This document shows positions 16,467 through 24,717 of a stretch of DNA of 64,000 nucleotides, piece after piece. The stretch lies in assembly GCF_006716695.1 (NCBI RefSeq), contig NZ_VFPN01000001.1, positions 806,001 through 870,000 on the forward strand, in the 5' to 3' direction. Made by a program: the position numbers and the translations under genes. This DNA is from Klugiella xanthotipulae (GTDB lineage: Bacteria > Actinomycetota > Actinomycetes > Actinomycetales > Microbacteriaceae). Within the stretch, counting starts at the first letter, position 1. Each line of letters opens with the position of its first letter. The notes under the pieces are model-generated. The model ran no database searches and had not been told where the DNA came from. It worked only from the letters and a program-made list of their open reading frames with translations.

Positions 16467-17345
16467 ATGACTGACGCGCCACGCAACCCACCCACCGGAG
16501 GAGACTCCCCGTCAGATAGCGGCCAGCCGCCTGCCGACGAGCCCGGCAGCTACGAGCAGCCCGGTGACTTCATCTACCCGACCAGCCCCGAGGCCCCCAG
16601 CTACGGCTCACCGTCACCGGCCTCACCGCCGCCCGCGGATGCCCACCCGGCCCCCGCCTACGGCTCGGCTCCGGCACCTGTTGAGCACCCTTACGGTGCG
16701 CAGCAGCCCTACGGAGCCCCGCAGCAGCCCTACAACGTGCAACAACCGTCGCAGCAGCAGCCCTACGACGCGCCCGCACCCGCATACGGACCGACCACGC
16801 CCCAGCCCTACGGTGCCCCGTCGCCCTACGGTGCCGCAGCCGCCGAGCCGGCCCCCGCATACGGACAACCGCCCACCGACCCGACACCCTACAGCCAGCC
16901 CAGTGCGCCACCGGCCTACAGCCAGCCAGCCCCGTCGTCACCCTACGGTGCCGCGACTGCGACACCCGCATACAGCCAGCCCGAACAGCCCGGCTACAGC
17001 CAGCCCTACGGCACGCCTGGCTACGGGGCCGCCCCCGGCCAGGGTGCCTACCCCAACCAAGCCTACGGAACTACGCCGGTCTACTATGGCCAGCAGCCCC
17101 CGCAGCCCAAGGGGCTCAGCATCACCGCGCTCATCCTAGGCTGCGTATCCATCATCCTCGGCTCTATCCTGCTCATCCCAATTGGGGCCATCATCTTCGG
17201 CAGCATCGCTCTGCGCAAGGAGCCGAGCGGAAAGGTCATGTCCATCATTGGCATGTGCCTGGGTGGCCTGTTCCTGATCATCTGGGGGTTGTACCTTATT
17301 GTGCTGATCATCGGCCTCACGTCGCTCAACAGTTACGGGTACTGA
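16467..17345 (+). CDS. DUF4190-type membrane protein with Pro/Tyr/Gln-rich tail
   Basis: 292 aa. Residues 1-210 are a low-complexity cytosolic region of YGAP, YGAQQP, YSQP and YNVQQP motifs. Residues about 212-285 hold two or three membrane helices starting PKGLSITALILGCVSIILG, the DUF4190 signature, with a conserved basic turn (RKEPSGKVMSIIGM). The start is the ATG at 16467, after AAGGA. Function is unknown; such proteins often accompany cell-envelope or septal functions in Actinobacteria, but nothing here proves it. The smaller paralog follows at 17576. Confidence 0.75.
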   Translation: MTDAPRNPPTGGDSPSDSGQPPADEPGSYEQPGDFIYPTSPEAPSYGSPSPASPPPADAHPAPAYGSAPAPVEHPYGAQQPYGAPQQPYNVQQPSQQQPYDAPAPAYGPTTPQPYGAPSPYGAAAAEPAPAYGQPPTDPTPYSQPSAPPAYSQPAPSSPYGAATATPAYSQPEQPGYSQPYGTPGYGAAPGQGAYPNQAYGTTPVYYGQQPPQPKGLSITALILGCVSIILGSILLIPIGAIIFGSIALRKEPSGKVMSIIGMCLGGLFLIIWGLYLIVLIIGLTSLNSYGY

Positions 17346-17575
17346 CCACCGCTTTTTCTGTTACCCGGTGCACTCGGAGTGCAGGTCCGACCGCTAATGT
17401 CACGTCTGCCCTGCACGAAGAGTATTGTGCAAAGAATTCTGTAGCCTGACCGCTCCCGACACCGGTCACATCGGGCATACGGTGCTGTCCCCATCGATAA
17501 GATGGACACCCTCATCGACCGGCTCGGGGATGCGTGCCGGAATTCCCGCCTCTACCCGATTCCAAAGGACCTCCC

Positions 17576-17953
17576 GTGGACCCCAACGTTCAACCCCCTG
17601 CTCCCCCGCAGCACTACCTACAGCCCTACCCGCAGCAGTATCCACAGCAGCCCGGCTACGGCCAGCCCACCACCACGTACGTCACCGCGACCTTCCCCGC
17701 GCCCCAGCCCAAGGGGCTGAGCATCACCGCAATGATCCTGGGCATCGCCTCCTTTGTCTTCGGTTTCACCTTCCTCGTGCCCGTGGCGGCGATCATCTTT
17801 GGGATCATCGGTCGGAGCCGGGAACCAGCCGGTCGGGGAATGGCCACAACCGGCATCGTTCTCGGCATCGTCTGCCTGGTATTCAACCTGCTCATGTCCA
17901 TCTTATTTTTTGGTGCATTTGCTGCCCTGATCGGCATGAGCACGGGGGTTTAG
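17576..17953 (+). CDS. DUF4190-type small membrane protein
   Basis: 125 aa from the GTG at 17576, chosen for AAAGGA 6 nt upstream. It has a short Pro/Tyr/Gln tail (QPYPQQYPQQPGYGQP), then PKGLSITAMILGIASFVFG, a second helix and a third. It shares the PQPKGLSITA junction and the basic turn (RSREPAGRGMATTGI) with the preceding gene, so the pair arose by duplication with loss of most of the tail. Function unknown. Confidence 0.72.
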   Translation: MDPNVQPPAPPQHYLQPYPQQYPQQPGYGQPTTTYVTATFPAPQPKGLSITAMILGIASFVFGFTFLVPVAAIIFGIIGRSREPAGRGMATTGIVLGIVCLVFNLLMSILFFGAFAALIGMSTGV

Positions 17954-17969
17954 GCCCCGTCTCGACACA

Positions 17970-18016
17970 CCACAGGACCCCTCTCCGCCGGGCGGAGAGG
18001 GGTCCTGTGGTTTTCT
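17970..18016 (+). terminator. Strong rho-independent terminator
   Basis: The arms CCACAGGACCCCTCTCCGCC (17970-17989) and 17991-18010 are perfectly complementary over 20 nt, and TTTTCT follows. It closes the DUF4190 gene pair and also separates it from the convergent helicase gene. Confidence 0.92.
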
Positions 18017-18035
18017 GGCGTAAGCCGGACGCGTC

Positions 18036-20243
18036 CTAGAGCGTGTCGCCCGGGAAGAACGGCGTGAAGTCCGCGGTGATCTCGGCGCGGTCCAGCAGCT
18101 CCTTGGTGCGGCGCTGGCGGCTGCGCGGGATGATCGTCAGGACGGTTCCGGTGCGACCGGCACGTCCCGTACGACCCGAGCGGTGCATGTACGTCTTGTA
18201 CTCGTCCGGCGGATCAGCCTGAATCACCAGGTCAATGTCGTCAACGTGGATGCCGCGGGCGGCAACATCCGTGGCCACCAGCACGTTCACGCGGCCCTTG
18301 GTGAGCTTCTCCAGGTTGCGCGTGCGGCGCGCCTGATTGAGGTCTCCGTGCAGACTGACGGCGGGGATACCGGCGTCCTCCAGCTGGTCGGCCATCCGCT
18401 CGGCGTAGGCCCGGGTGCGGGAGAAGATCAGCGTCTTGCCCTCGCGGTCGGCGAGCTGCTCGATGATCAGGTCCTTGTCGTTGCGATCAACGAGCAGGAC
18501 GCGGTGGTCAATCGTGCCGGAGGCCTGGTCTTCACCGGCCACCTCGCGCACCGACGGGTCCACCAGGAACTCGTCAACGAGCATCGCAACGCCCTTGTCG
18601 AGGGTTGCCGAGAAGAGCAACTTCTGGCCGCCCTGCTGGGTACGGTTGAGGATGCGCTGTACCGGCTCCAGGAAGCCCAGGTCGCACATGTGGTCGGCCT
18701 CATCGAGCACCGTGATGGTGACCTCGGAGAGGTCCAACCGGCGCTGCTCAATCAGGTCCTCGATCCGGCCGGGGGTGCCGACGATGATGTCAACGCCGCG
18801 CTGTAGCGCGCCCACCTGGCGACCCTGGGGCACGCCACCGTAGATCTGCGTGGTGAAGAGGCCCACTGAACGCGCAATGGGCTGCACCGTGCGGTCAATC
18901 TGGAGGGCCAACTCGCGGGTGGGGGCGAGGATCAGCGCGCGGGGCTTACGGCCCAACTCGCGCTTCTTGCCACCGCCGTTTTCCATCAGCTTCTCCACGA
19001 GGGGAGCACCAAACGCGATGGTCTTGCCGGAACCGGTACGACCGCGGCCCAGCACGTCGCGGCCGGCGATAACATCCGGGATGGTCGCGGCCTGAATCGG
19101 GAACGGGCTCGGTGCGCCCAGCTCACCCAGCGCACGGGCGATGTTGTCGCCCAGGCCCAGATCCTGCCAGCTGACGCCCTCGACGTCGGCGGCCAGGGTG
19201 GACTGCGCCTCTAGGCGCTCAAGGACAACGTCCTCCTCGGGTGTGAAGCGGGGCTTCTCGTCGCGGTTCGGGTAAAACTTTGAGTCAGAACCACCGCGTG
19301 CGCCGCGGTCATCGCGGTCGAAGCTGCGTGCGGGGCGGGCACCGCGGTCATCACGGTTGTAGCCGCCCGTGCGGGGGCCGCGGTCGTCACGGTTGTAGCC
19401 GCCACGCTCGGGGCGAGCACCGCGGTCGTCGCGGGTGAAACCCGTGGACCGCTCGGGGCGGGCCCCGCGGTCGTCACGGTTGTAACCACCCGTGCGGGCG
19501 GGACGCTCGGCGCGGTCTGAGTAGTCGCGGAAGTTGCGCTCGGAACCACGATCGTCAAAGTAACGACGACCGGTGCTCTCCCCGCGGTTTTCGGTGCGGG
19601 GTGCGCTACGGTCGGCGCGAGCAGCGTCGGGACGTCCGCCGTCACGGTTGTAGCCACCGGTACGGGGTCCGCGGTCGTCACGGTTGTAGCCATCGCGCTC
19701 GGGACGGGCCCCGTCACGGTTGAAGCCGTTGAACCGCTCGGGGCGAGCCCCACGGTCGTCACGGTTGTACCCACCGGTGCGGGGTCCGCGATCATCGCGG
19801 TTGTAGCCACCGGTGCGGGGTCCGCGCTCGTCGCGGTTGTACCCACCCGTGGGGCGATCCGAACGGTCGAAGCGGTCCGTGCGCTCACGGGGGGTAAAGT
19901 CTTTGCCGCGGCTCGCGCCGTAACCGCCGCGCTCGGGGCGGGCCGGTCGATCATCGCGGGCGAAGCCGCCACGCGGGTTGCCACCGCGGTTGTCGTCACG
20001 GCCATAGGCCGGACGGTTGGGACGCTCACCGCGCGACTCGTCGCGGGGGAAGCGGTCCGTGCGCTCACGACGAGCGTCACGGTCCTCGGTGGTCCACCGG
20101 GCCTTCTTGACCCCCTCGCCGCCAGCCGTGAAACCGCGGTGTCCGGCGCTGCGGCTGCCGGGGTGTGAACCGCCAGTGCGGCCATCCTTCGGGACGTAGT
20201 TTTTGGCAGCTTTGAAGCCGCCCTTTTTGGTGTTTTTGGGCAT
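18036..20243 (-). CDS. DEAD-box RNA helicase with long RG-rich repeat N-terminus
   Basis: 735 aa. The core (about 335-735) has all helicase motifs: Q-motif region FPIQAATIP, Walker A GRTGSGKT near 400, PTRELA, TPGR, DEAD near 516, SAT, and ARGIHVDDIDLVI / HRSGRTGRAGRTG. It should unwind or remodel RNA in ribosome assembly, cold response or decay. The 330-residue N-terminus is made of GGYNRDDRGPRTGGYNRDDRGARP-like repeats, basic and disordered, an RNA-binding/condensate-type tail. In most actinobacterial DeaD/RhlE proteins an RG tail is C-terminal, so its N-terminal position is unusual. Start ATG 20243, with GGAAAG upstream. Confidence 0.92.
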   Translation of the reverse strand: MPKNTKKGGFKAAKNYVPKDGRTGGSHPGSRSAGHRGFTAGGEGVKKARWTTEDRDARRERTDRFPRDESRGERPNRPAYGRDDNRGGNPRGGFARDDRPARPERGGYGASRGKDFTPRERTDRFDRSDRPTGGYNRDERGPRTGGYNRDDRGPRTGGYNRDDRGARPERFNGFNRDGARPERDGYNRDDRGPRTGGYNRDGGRPDAARADRSAPRTENRGESTGRRYFDDRGSERNFRDYSDRAERPARTGGYNRDDRGARPERSTGFTRDDRGARPERGGYNRDDRGPRTGGYNRDDRGARPARSFDRDDRGARGGSDSKFYPNRDEKPRFTPEEDVVLERLEAQSTLAADVEGVSWQDLGLGDNIARALGELGAPSPFPIQAATIPDVIAGRDVLGRGRTGSGKTIAFGAPLVEKLMENGGGKKRELGRKPRALILAPTRELALQIDRTVQPIARSVGLFTTQIYGGVPQGRQVGALQRGVDIIVGTPGRIEDLIEQRRLDLSEVTITVLDEADHMCDLGFLEPVQRILNRTQQGGQKLLFSATLDKGVAMLVDEFLVDPSVREVAGEDQASGTIDHRVLLVDRNDKDLIIEQLADREGKTLIFSRTRAYAERMADQLEDAGIPAVSLHGDLNQARRTRNLEKLTKGRVNVLVATDVAARGIHVDDIDLVIQADPPDEYKTYMHRSGRTGRAGRTGTVLTIIPRSRQRRTKELLDRAEITADFTPFFPGDTL
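19290..19870 (-). repeat. RG-repeat coding region of the helicase
   Basis: About a dozen imperfect units of roughly 33-48 nt encode GGYNRDDRG(P/A)R variants. Several adjacent units are nearly identical in DNA, so the tract is prone to unit gain or loss without frameshift. Confidence 0.75.
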
Positions 20244-20565
20244 GATACTTTCCGGGTTGTACTCGTGCATGAATCGCGTGAGTCACAGCGCAGCACTCAA
20301 AAGCTGCGAAACTCTCTTACCCGGGCTGAATTGACCGGGACCGTTCACATCGTGTGATTTATCCGCGGTATTGCGAATAAAACCGGCCCACCAGACTTAC
20401 AAACCCATCCGCACATTAAACGCGGTGTCCAGAGCCGACCTAGACAACCATACGCCATAATCCCTGAAAGTGCACCGCGAATCCTACCCGGGCGTTTCGG
20501 GATGCGCGGCGGCACCCACCCGCACCCGCACCCGCACCCGCACCCGCACCCGCACCCAGGGTGAG
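20244..20565. other. Gene-free region upstream of the helicase
   Basis: This region lies between the helicase start and the terminator of the next minus-strand gene. It should hold the helicase promoter and a long 5' UTR, which suits a cold-inducible helicase. No coding frame is convincing. A hexamer repeat lies at its upstream end. Confidence 0.4.
20517..20557. repeat. Intergenic hexanucleotide repeat
   Basis: Six tandem CGCACC units plus partial flanks lie between the terminator at 20566-20606 and the helicase leader. A variable-number tract upstream of a gene could tune expression; no evidence beyond the repeat itself. Confidence 0.75.
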
Positions 20566-20606
20566 AAAACCTCACAGATCGACGAAATAAACGTCGATCT
20601 GTGAGG
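20566..20606 (-). terminator. Rho-independent terminator for the 20677-21207 gene
   Basis: A 15-bp stem (CCTCACAGATCGACG / CGTCGATCTGTGAGG) with a 7-nt A/T loop is followed by TTTTC when read on the minus strand. It closes the hemA-HAD-unknown gene run. Confidence 0.88.
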
Positions 20607-20676
20607 AAAAGTCACCCGTAGCGCGGGGGTGGGCGCAGGACGCAGGGCGCGGCGGGGGCAGGGGGACCGGGGGACG

Positions 20677-21207
20677 CTACTCGGCGCTGCGGCGCTGCTG
20701 GAGATCGGCGATCTGGGTGAGTTCTTCGGAGGGGTCGTCGTCCGTGCACTCCGCAACCCACTCGAAGAAGTCGTGGGCGGCGGCGAGCAGCTGATCAATG
20801 AAACTGTCGCGGTGAACATCCAGCTGTCGATCGCCGATCAGGATAAACGTCTCACCCCCGCGGTCAAAGAGCGCAACGTCAACCGCCTGGTGCGGAAAAC
20901 TGCACTCGCCGCGGCCGTTATCGAGGTACTCCTCCACGACCGTGATGAGGTACGACCAGAGCGGCCACACGGCATCCCACATGGTCAGGTCAATCAGCGG
21001 GCGGGCGTTGTATCCCAGCAGCAGGGCCCCATCGCTCCACCCGGGCAGCGCGGCGCGGCGCTCCCGCCACACGGCCGCCGCCCTCTCGGGCTGCTCCACC
21101 ACATCGACGAGGGCGTCGTCGGGATGCTCCACAAAGTCATCCAGACCCGCAATGGGCCGGGTAAAAAGCATTGTACGGGCCGTCAATTCGAGGGAGTTTA
21201 CGCTCAT
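20677..21207 (-). CDS. Conserved hypothetical acidic protein
   Basis: 176 aa, not recognised. It is acidic and soluble, with a helical pattern (DLTMWDAVWPLWSYLITVVEEYLDNG, then DSFIDQLLAAAHDFFEWVAECTDDDP) and no obvious catalytic motif or membrane segment. Its start overlaps the HAD gene stop by 4 nt (ATGA at 21204-21207), so the two are translated together. The longer in-frame reading upstream overlaps the HAD gene and is not used. A partner or regulator of the HAD protein is possible. Confidence 0.7.
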   Translation of the reverse strand: MSVNSLELTARTMLFTRPIAGLDDFVEHPDDALVDVVEQPERAAAVWRERRAALPGWSDGALLLGYNARPLIDLTMWDAVWPLWSYLITVVEEYLDNGRGECSFPHQAVDVALFDRGGETFILIGDRQLDVHRDSFIDQLLAAAHDFFEWVAECTDDDPSEELTQIADLQQRRSAE

Positions 21208-22076
21208 GGGTTTACCAGCTCCAGCCACTCGCGCAGGAACACTACGCCAGCATCGTCGTGAATGAGATCCCCGGCGACACACACCGGGTAGGGCTTGGCG
21301 AGTAGACCATCCGCGGGGCGCACATCCGCGTGCTCCACCTCGTAGCCGCGCTCGTGCAACCAGTCGGCCATCGCGTAGTCGGTGCGCGAGTCGCCCATCG
21401 TGCGCCACAGGAGCGGCGGCTCACCATCGGCCTCGATCAGTTCAAACGCGCGCTGCGCACCCCGGTCTTTGCCCAACAGCGCGCTCTCCACATCGGTCGA
21501 GATGATGGTGGGGTCGATGCGGTACGCGGTGCGACCGTGAGCGTCCGGCGTGCGGATGTCCCCCCAGACCACGCCGTGACCGTTCGACACGAACCAGTCG
21601 TAGACGGCGGCGTCAAGCTCGGGTTGCACCTCCAGGTAGGCGGCGGAGGCCACATCGGTGCGCTGCTCCACGGACACCATGGCGCGCTTGGTCGGGTCGA
21701 AAAACACACTGTCCGAGAAGCGTTCAGCGACCAGGCGCTCAGCCCACTCCGCGAGCCCGGCCGGCACGCGCGTCTCGGGGTCAAGGGTGAGGTCGGTGAC
21801 ACCCGCGGTGGACATCCGAAACCACACCGCACCCTTCTCGCACACACCGTACAGTCGCACGTCGTCGCGCAGCCCCGCCCGGAGGAGGGGCGGCAGCACC
21901 ACCTCACGCAGAAACGCGTCCGAGCGGCCCGTGTTGAAAACGACGGGCACACCAGAGTGGGCGAGTTCCACCAGGAGGAAGGCAATCTCGGGGATGTTGA
22001 TAGTGCGGGTTATCGGGCTCGCCAACGGACCATCCACATCCAGCAGGAGACCGAGGGCGGGTCGGGGCTGGGTCAT
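21204..22076 (-). CDS. HAD-superfamily hydrolase
   Basis: 290 aa. Motif I is LLLDVDGPLASP (nucleophile Asp and second Asp), the motif II region is VVFNTGRSD, and motifs III/IV are seen in the conserved Lys of CEKGAVWF and GDSRTDYAMADWL. The large cap between them suggests a Cof-like phosphatase on a sugar or metabolite phosphate. It overlaps hemA by 4 nt (ATGA) and the downstream unknown gene by 4 nt, so all three form one minus-strand operon. The substrate is unknown; coupling to hemA may be only transcriptional. Confidence 0.8.
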   Translation of the reverse strand: MTQPRPALGLLLDVDGPLASPITRTINIPEIAFLLVELAHSGVPVVFNTGRSDAFLREVVLPPLLRAGLRDDVRLYGVCEKGAVWFRMSTAGVTDLTLDPETRVPAGLAEWAERLVAERFSDSVFFDPTKRAMVSVEQRTDVASAAYLEVQPELDAAVYDWFVSNGHGVVWGDIRTPDAHGRTAYRIDPTIISTDVESALLGKDRGAQRAFELIEADGEPPLLWRTMGDSRTDYAMADWLHERGYEVEHADVRPADGLLAKPYPVCVAGDLIHDDAGVVFLREWLELVNP

Positions 22077-23434
22077 CCAGCGTTCTCCGCCTGCGGGTAC
22101 GTTTCGGCCGCAACCGGCGCGGAGACCACGAGGCCAAAGAGCGCGTTGAGCGCATCGTTGTAGCGTTCGCCTTCGCCCTGACGGGCGAGTTCGCGGGCGC
22201 GCACCATGGGCTCGTGCAGCAGCACGCTGACCAGGTGGCGGAGGGCGTGCTCGGTTTCTTTGGAGTGGTCACCGCGGGTGCGCATCCGCTCAATCTCGTC
22301 ATCGGCGCGGTCGAGGAAATACTCGCGCAGCGCCACCATCGCGGGGGCGAGATTCTGCTCCTCACTCACGCGGGAGAACTTCTTGACGGCCCGGCTCACC
22401 AGGTCTTCGGCCTTCTGTGAGGCCTGCAGGGCGGTGATGGGCGTGTGCAGTCGGATGGTTTCGAGGTCAAGCAGTTCGACCCCGGAGACGGTCGTAACAT
22501 CGGGGTTCACGTTGCGCGGCAATCCGAGGTCCACGATGATCTGCTCGGAACTCGCGACCTCAACCGGCGCGGCGCTCACCGGGCACTCGTCCACCGACGC
22601 ACCGAAGAGGGGCGCATGTCCGCCCACGCGGCGGCGACCCTGCCGTACCGTGTCCGCGTTGAGCACGAAGCCATCACCGGTGGTGCAGCAGATCACGAGA
22701 TCGGCGGAGGCCACGGCTGAGGCGTAGCCGTCGTGGGCGATGGCCTCCAGGTCGCGCTTCAGCGCAAACTCGTGCGCGCGGCCCGAGGCCGAGTACACGG
22801 CGATGTCGTTGACCCCGCGCTCCTTGAGGGCGGCCAGGGTCACCCGGGCGTAGGAACCGGTGCCCACGAGCAGCACCCGCACGGCACGCCAATCAACCAC
22901 GCGGCTCTCCACCATCTCCAACGCAAGGCGGGCCAGCGAGCGCTGGGCCTCCCCCACCCCGGCGACACTCTTAATACCGCGCGAGGTCTGGGATGCCCGC
23001 TGAAAAAGCCGTTCCAAATCGGCGCTGGTGGTCCCCTCCGCGCGCGCCGTCTCGAGCGCGCGGCGCACCTGGCCCGCGATCTCGTCCTCGCCCATCGCGA
23101 GCGACTCCAGGCCGCTCGACACGCGGAAAAGGTGCTCGGCGACATCCATATCGGAGTAGGTATCGAAGGCATCGCGCACCCGGGCCACGTCGATACCGGC
23201 CTCAATCGCGATGCGCTCAACAACGCCCTCGTAGGTAACGGCCTCGGCGGCGGTGACGGGTTCGTCCACATCGACGTAGACCTCGACCCGGTTGCACGTG
23301 GCCACCGTAACAATGCCCCCAATGAAAGACATCTCGTCGGAAACGCGACGCGACAAGCCGCTGACACCACCCGACAGGGTTTCGAGAATCTCGAAGTCAG
23401 CATTCTTGTGACTTGCAGATAGACACAACAGCAC
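22073..23434 (-). CDS. hemA: Glutamyl-tRNA reductase
   Basis: 453 aa. It catalyses NADPH-dependent reduction of glutamyl-tRNA(Glu) to glutamate-1-semialdehyde, the first committed step of C5-pathway heme synthesis. The catalytic Cys47 is in VATCNRVE, the N-terminal domain begins LCLSASHKNAD, the helix around QVRRALETAR is conserved, and the Rossmann motif is VLLVGTGSYARVT. The start is a GTG with AGGA 7 nt upstream. The next gene of the pathway, hemL, is the last gene of the operon 40 kb away. Here hemA faces away from hemE, with the accessory region between them. Confidence 0.96.
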   Translation of the reverse strand: MLLCLSASHKNADFEILETLSGGVSGLSRRVSDEMSFIGGIVTVATCNRVEVYVDVDEPVTAAEAVTYEGVVERIAIEAGIDVARVRDAFDTYSDMDVAEHLFRVSSGLESLAMGEDEIAGQVRRALETARAEGTTSADLERLFQRASQTSRGIKSVAGVGEAQRSLARLALEMVESRVVDWRAVRVLLVGTGSYARVTLAALKERGVNDIAVYSASGRAHEFALKRDLEAIAHDGYASAVASADLVICCTTGDGFVLNADTVRQGRRRVGGHAPLFGASVDECPVSAAPVEVASSEQIIVDLGLPRNVNPDVTTVSGVELLDLETIRLHTPITALQASQKAEDLVSRAVKKFSRVSEEQNLAPAMVALREYFLDRADDEIERMRTRGDHSKETEHALRHLVSVLLHEPMVRARELARQGEGERYNDALNALFGLVVSAPVAAETYPQAENAG

Positions 23435-23593
23435 AGAACGATCCTAATCCACTCGTGCGGTACGGGGAGCCGCGCTGGCTCCCGGGCAGCTCGGCAACGA
23501 GGCGATGCGGATGCCCCACCGACCAGTATCGCAGCGATTCCTGCGAGCGGGCTCCGGGCCGACCCCTCCGCAACGGCGGGTTGCCCGATCGAA

Positions 23594-23681
23594 CTCCACC
23601 TCCGCGTACGCGTAGCGGATGCTCATGTCGGCGGGTATGGTGAGGCTGCCGCAGGTCTACCGCCACCTATGAGCGCGAGGC
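23594..23681 (-). CRISPR. Solitary CRISPR-like mini-unit (degenerate repeat, 33-nt spacer, degenerate repeat)
   Basis: Read on the minus strand (the likely transcription direction of the main array): 23654-23681 ends in GGTAGACC, exactly the last 8 nt (crRNA 5' handle) of the array repeat, while the rest is degenerate. Then comes a 33-nt spacer (23621-23653), the same length as the array's spacers. Then 23598-23620 matches the hairpin part of the repeat with one mismatch (CTACGCGTACGCGGAG for CTCCGCGTACGCGGAG). It lies 160 nt upstream of hemA in a 345-nt stretch with no gene. It is either the stranded terminal unit of the array or a specialised guide such as those described for CreA/CreR RNAs. 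Confidence 0.72.
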
Positions 23682-23779
23682 CCCCTCGCCAATTCGTCTC
23701 GCGGACCGTCACACGATGGCTCACTAACTGCTTTACCGACCACTGGAAGCAAAGTTTGGTCTTCGAAACAGTTCTTTGC

Positions 23780-24331
23780 CTATGTAGTGGCAGCTCTGGC
23801 CTCTCGGTAGCGTGCAGCCCGGGCCCGGGTGCCGCAGCGAGTGGTGCACCACGCCTGGTCAGTACGGCGGGGCTGGAAGAACATGCCACAACTTGGGGCT
23901 AAGCAACGTCTCACAACAACGCTTGCCTGTGACTGCACGAACAGTTGCAGCACCTTTCGGGCAATACGCCCTTGCGCGTCGGCTGCCGTGTCTGTCGTGA
24001 CGAGATGACCGTGGGCATCGAGAGTCAGCACCACAGGTGCACCCACCGACAGGTTATTGAGGCTTTCACGCACGGGCTTCGGGAGCCGAATTTCTCGGTC
24101 TGCGGCGTCGAGCGCCGCGCGAACCAGACTACGCAGCGCGATTAAGGTATCGAGCCGGAGCGTCGCGAGATCGCGGGCTTGGGTGCGAATGCGCCAGGTC
24201 GCGGTTAGTCCGACATCGGTGAAGAAGTCGATATCGCCGCTCCCATCGGGCGAGCCGCCGAGCGTGACGGTATTGGATAGGTCAAAAACGTCGTCTTTGC
24301 CGATCCATGCCATCTCTGCTAGTTCGCGCAT
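23780..24331 (-). CDS. CGNR zinc-finger / ABATE-domain transcription regulator
   Basis: 183 aa from the ATG at 24331 (GGAGA 4 nt upstream; ATG 24334 and TTG 24352 are alternatives). The N-terminal half carries the ABATE-like stress-sensing region (DLSNTVTLGG, then a helical middle with LIALRSLVRAALDAA). The C-terminus is a CGNR-type zinc finger: RRCLAPSCGMFF, then QAWCTTRCGTRARAARYR, with four Cys and the basic DNA-binding helix. Such proteins are one-component regulators. It is divergent to the monooxygenase-like gene across three copies of GTTACTA, which are likely its operators. Confidence 0.82.
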   Translation of the reverse strand: MRELAEMAWIGKDDVFDLSNTVTLGGSPDGSGDIDFFTDVGLTATWRIRTQARDLATLRLDTLIALRSLVRAALDAADREIRLPKPVRESLNNLSVGAPVVLTLDAHGHLVTTDTAADAQGRIARKVLQLFVQSQASVVVRRCLAPSCGMFFQPRRTDQAWCTTRCGTRARAARYREARAATT

Positions 24332-24340
24332 CATGTCTCC

Positions 24341-24410
24341 ATAGTAACGCAATGAGGTCCCAAAAACCGTGATATGTTACTAACGCATTTTATGAAAAAA
24401 ACGTTACTAG
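24341..24410. promoter_or_regulatory. Three GTTACTA boxes in a divergent promoter
   Basis: GCGTTACTAT (reverse strand, 24341-24350), GTTACTAACG (24376-24385) and CGTTACTAG (24402-24410) share GTTACTA. They lie between the CGNR regulator and the monooxygenase-like gene, in an AT-rich stretch suited to overlapping promoters. Autoregulation by the CGNR protein is the simplest reading. Confidence 0.55.
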
Positions 24411-24423
24411 AGAGGAAATTTTT

Positions 24424-24717
24424 GTGAGTTCAACTATTGAGTACGCCCGTTTCGAGGCCAGCGATGAGACGGCGCTTGTTGCCTCCCGCGACAGCCTGGT
24501 CTCCGTGCTGCGCAAGAAATACGGACCTGACTTCATAAGCGCTTTCCTTGGCCGCTTTGAAGATGGCTCGTTCCTCGAGATGATCGTGTGGGCCTCTCCT
24601 GAGGCTGCCCAGCGCGCAGCTCGTGAAATGCCCTCATTGCCGGAGGCATCTGGGTTCTTCTCAGCGATCAGCGACGTGCGGGAGATGCACCACATCACGC
24701 AGTTGCACGCCGCCTGA
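24424..24717 (+). CDS. Antibiotic-biosynthesis-monooxygenase-like small protein
   Basis: 97-aa alpha/beta protein of dimeric ferredoxin-like fold: FEASDETALVASRDSLVSVLR, then SFLEMIVWASPEAAQRAAREMP and FFSAISDVREMHHI, the strand-helix-strand pattern of ABM domains. The start is a GTG after GAGGAAATTTTT. It is controlled divergently from the CGNR regulator, so it may be the regulated stress or detoxification target. The substrate is unknown. Confidence 0.62.
   Translation: MSSTIEYARFEASDETALVASRDSLVSVLRKKYGPDFISAFLGRFEDGSFLEMIVWASPEAAQRAAREMPSLPEASGFFSAISDVREMHHITQLHAA

Noticed and set aside
22674-23422. Plus-strand ORFs opposite hemA
   Set aside because: Antisense shadows of a clear hemA gene.
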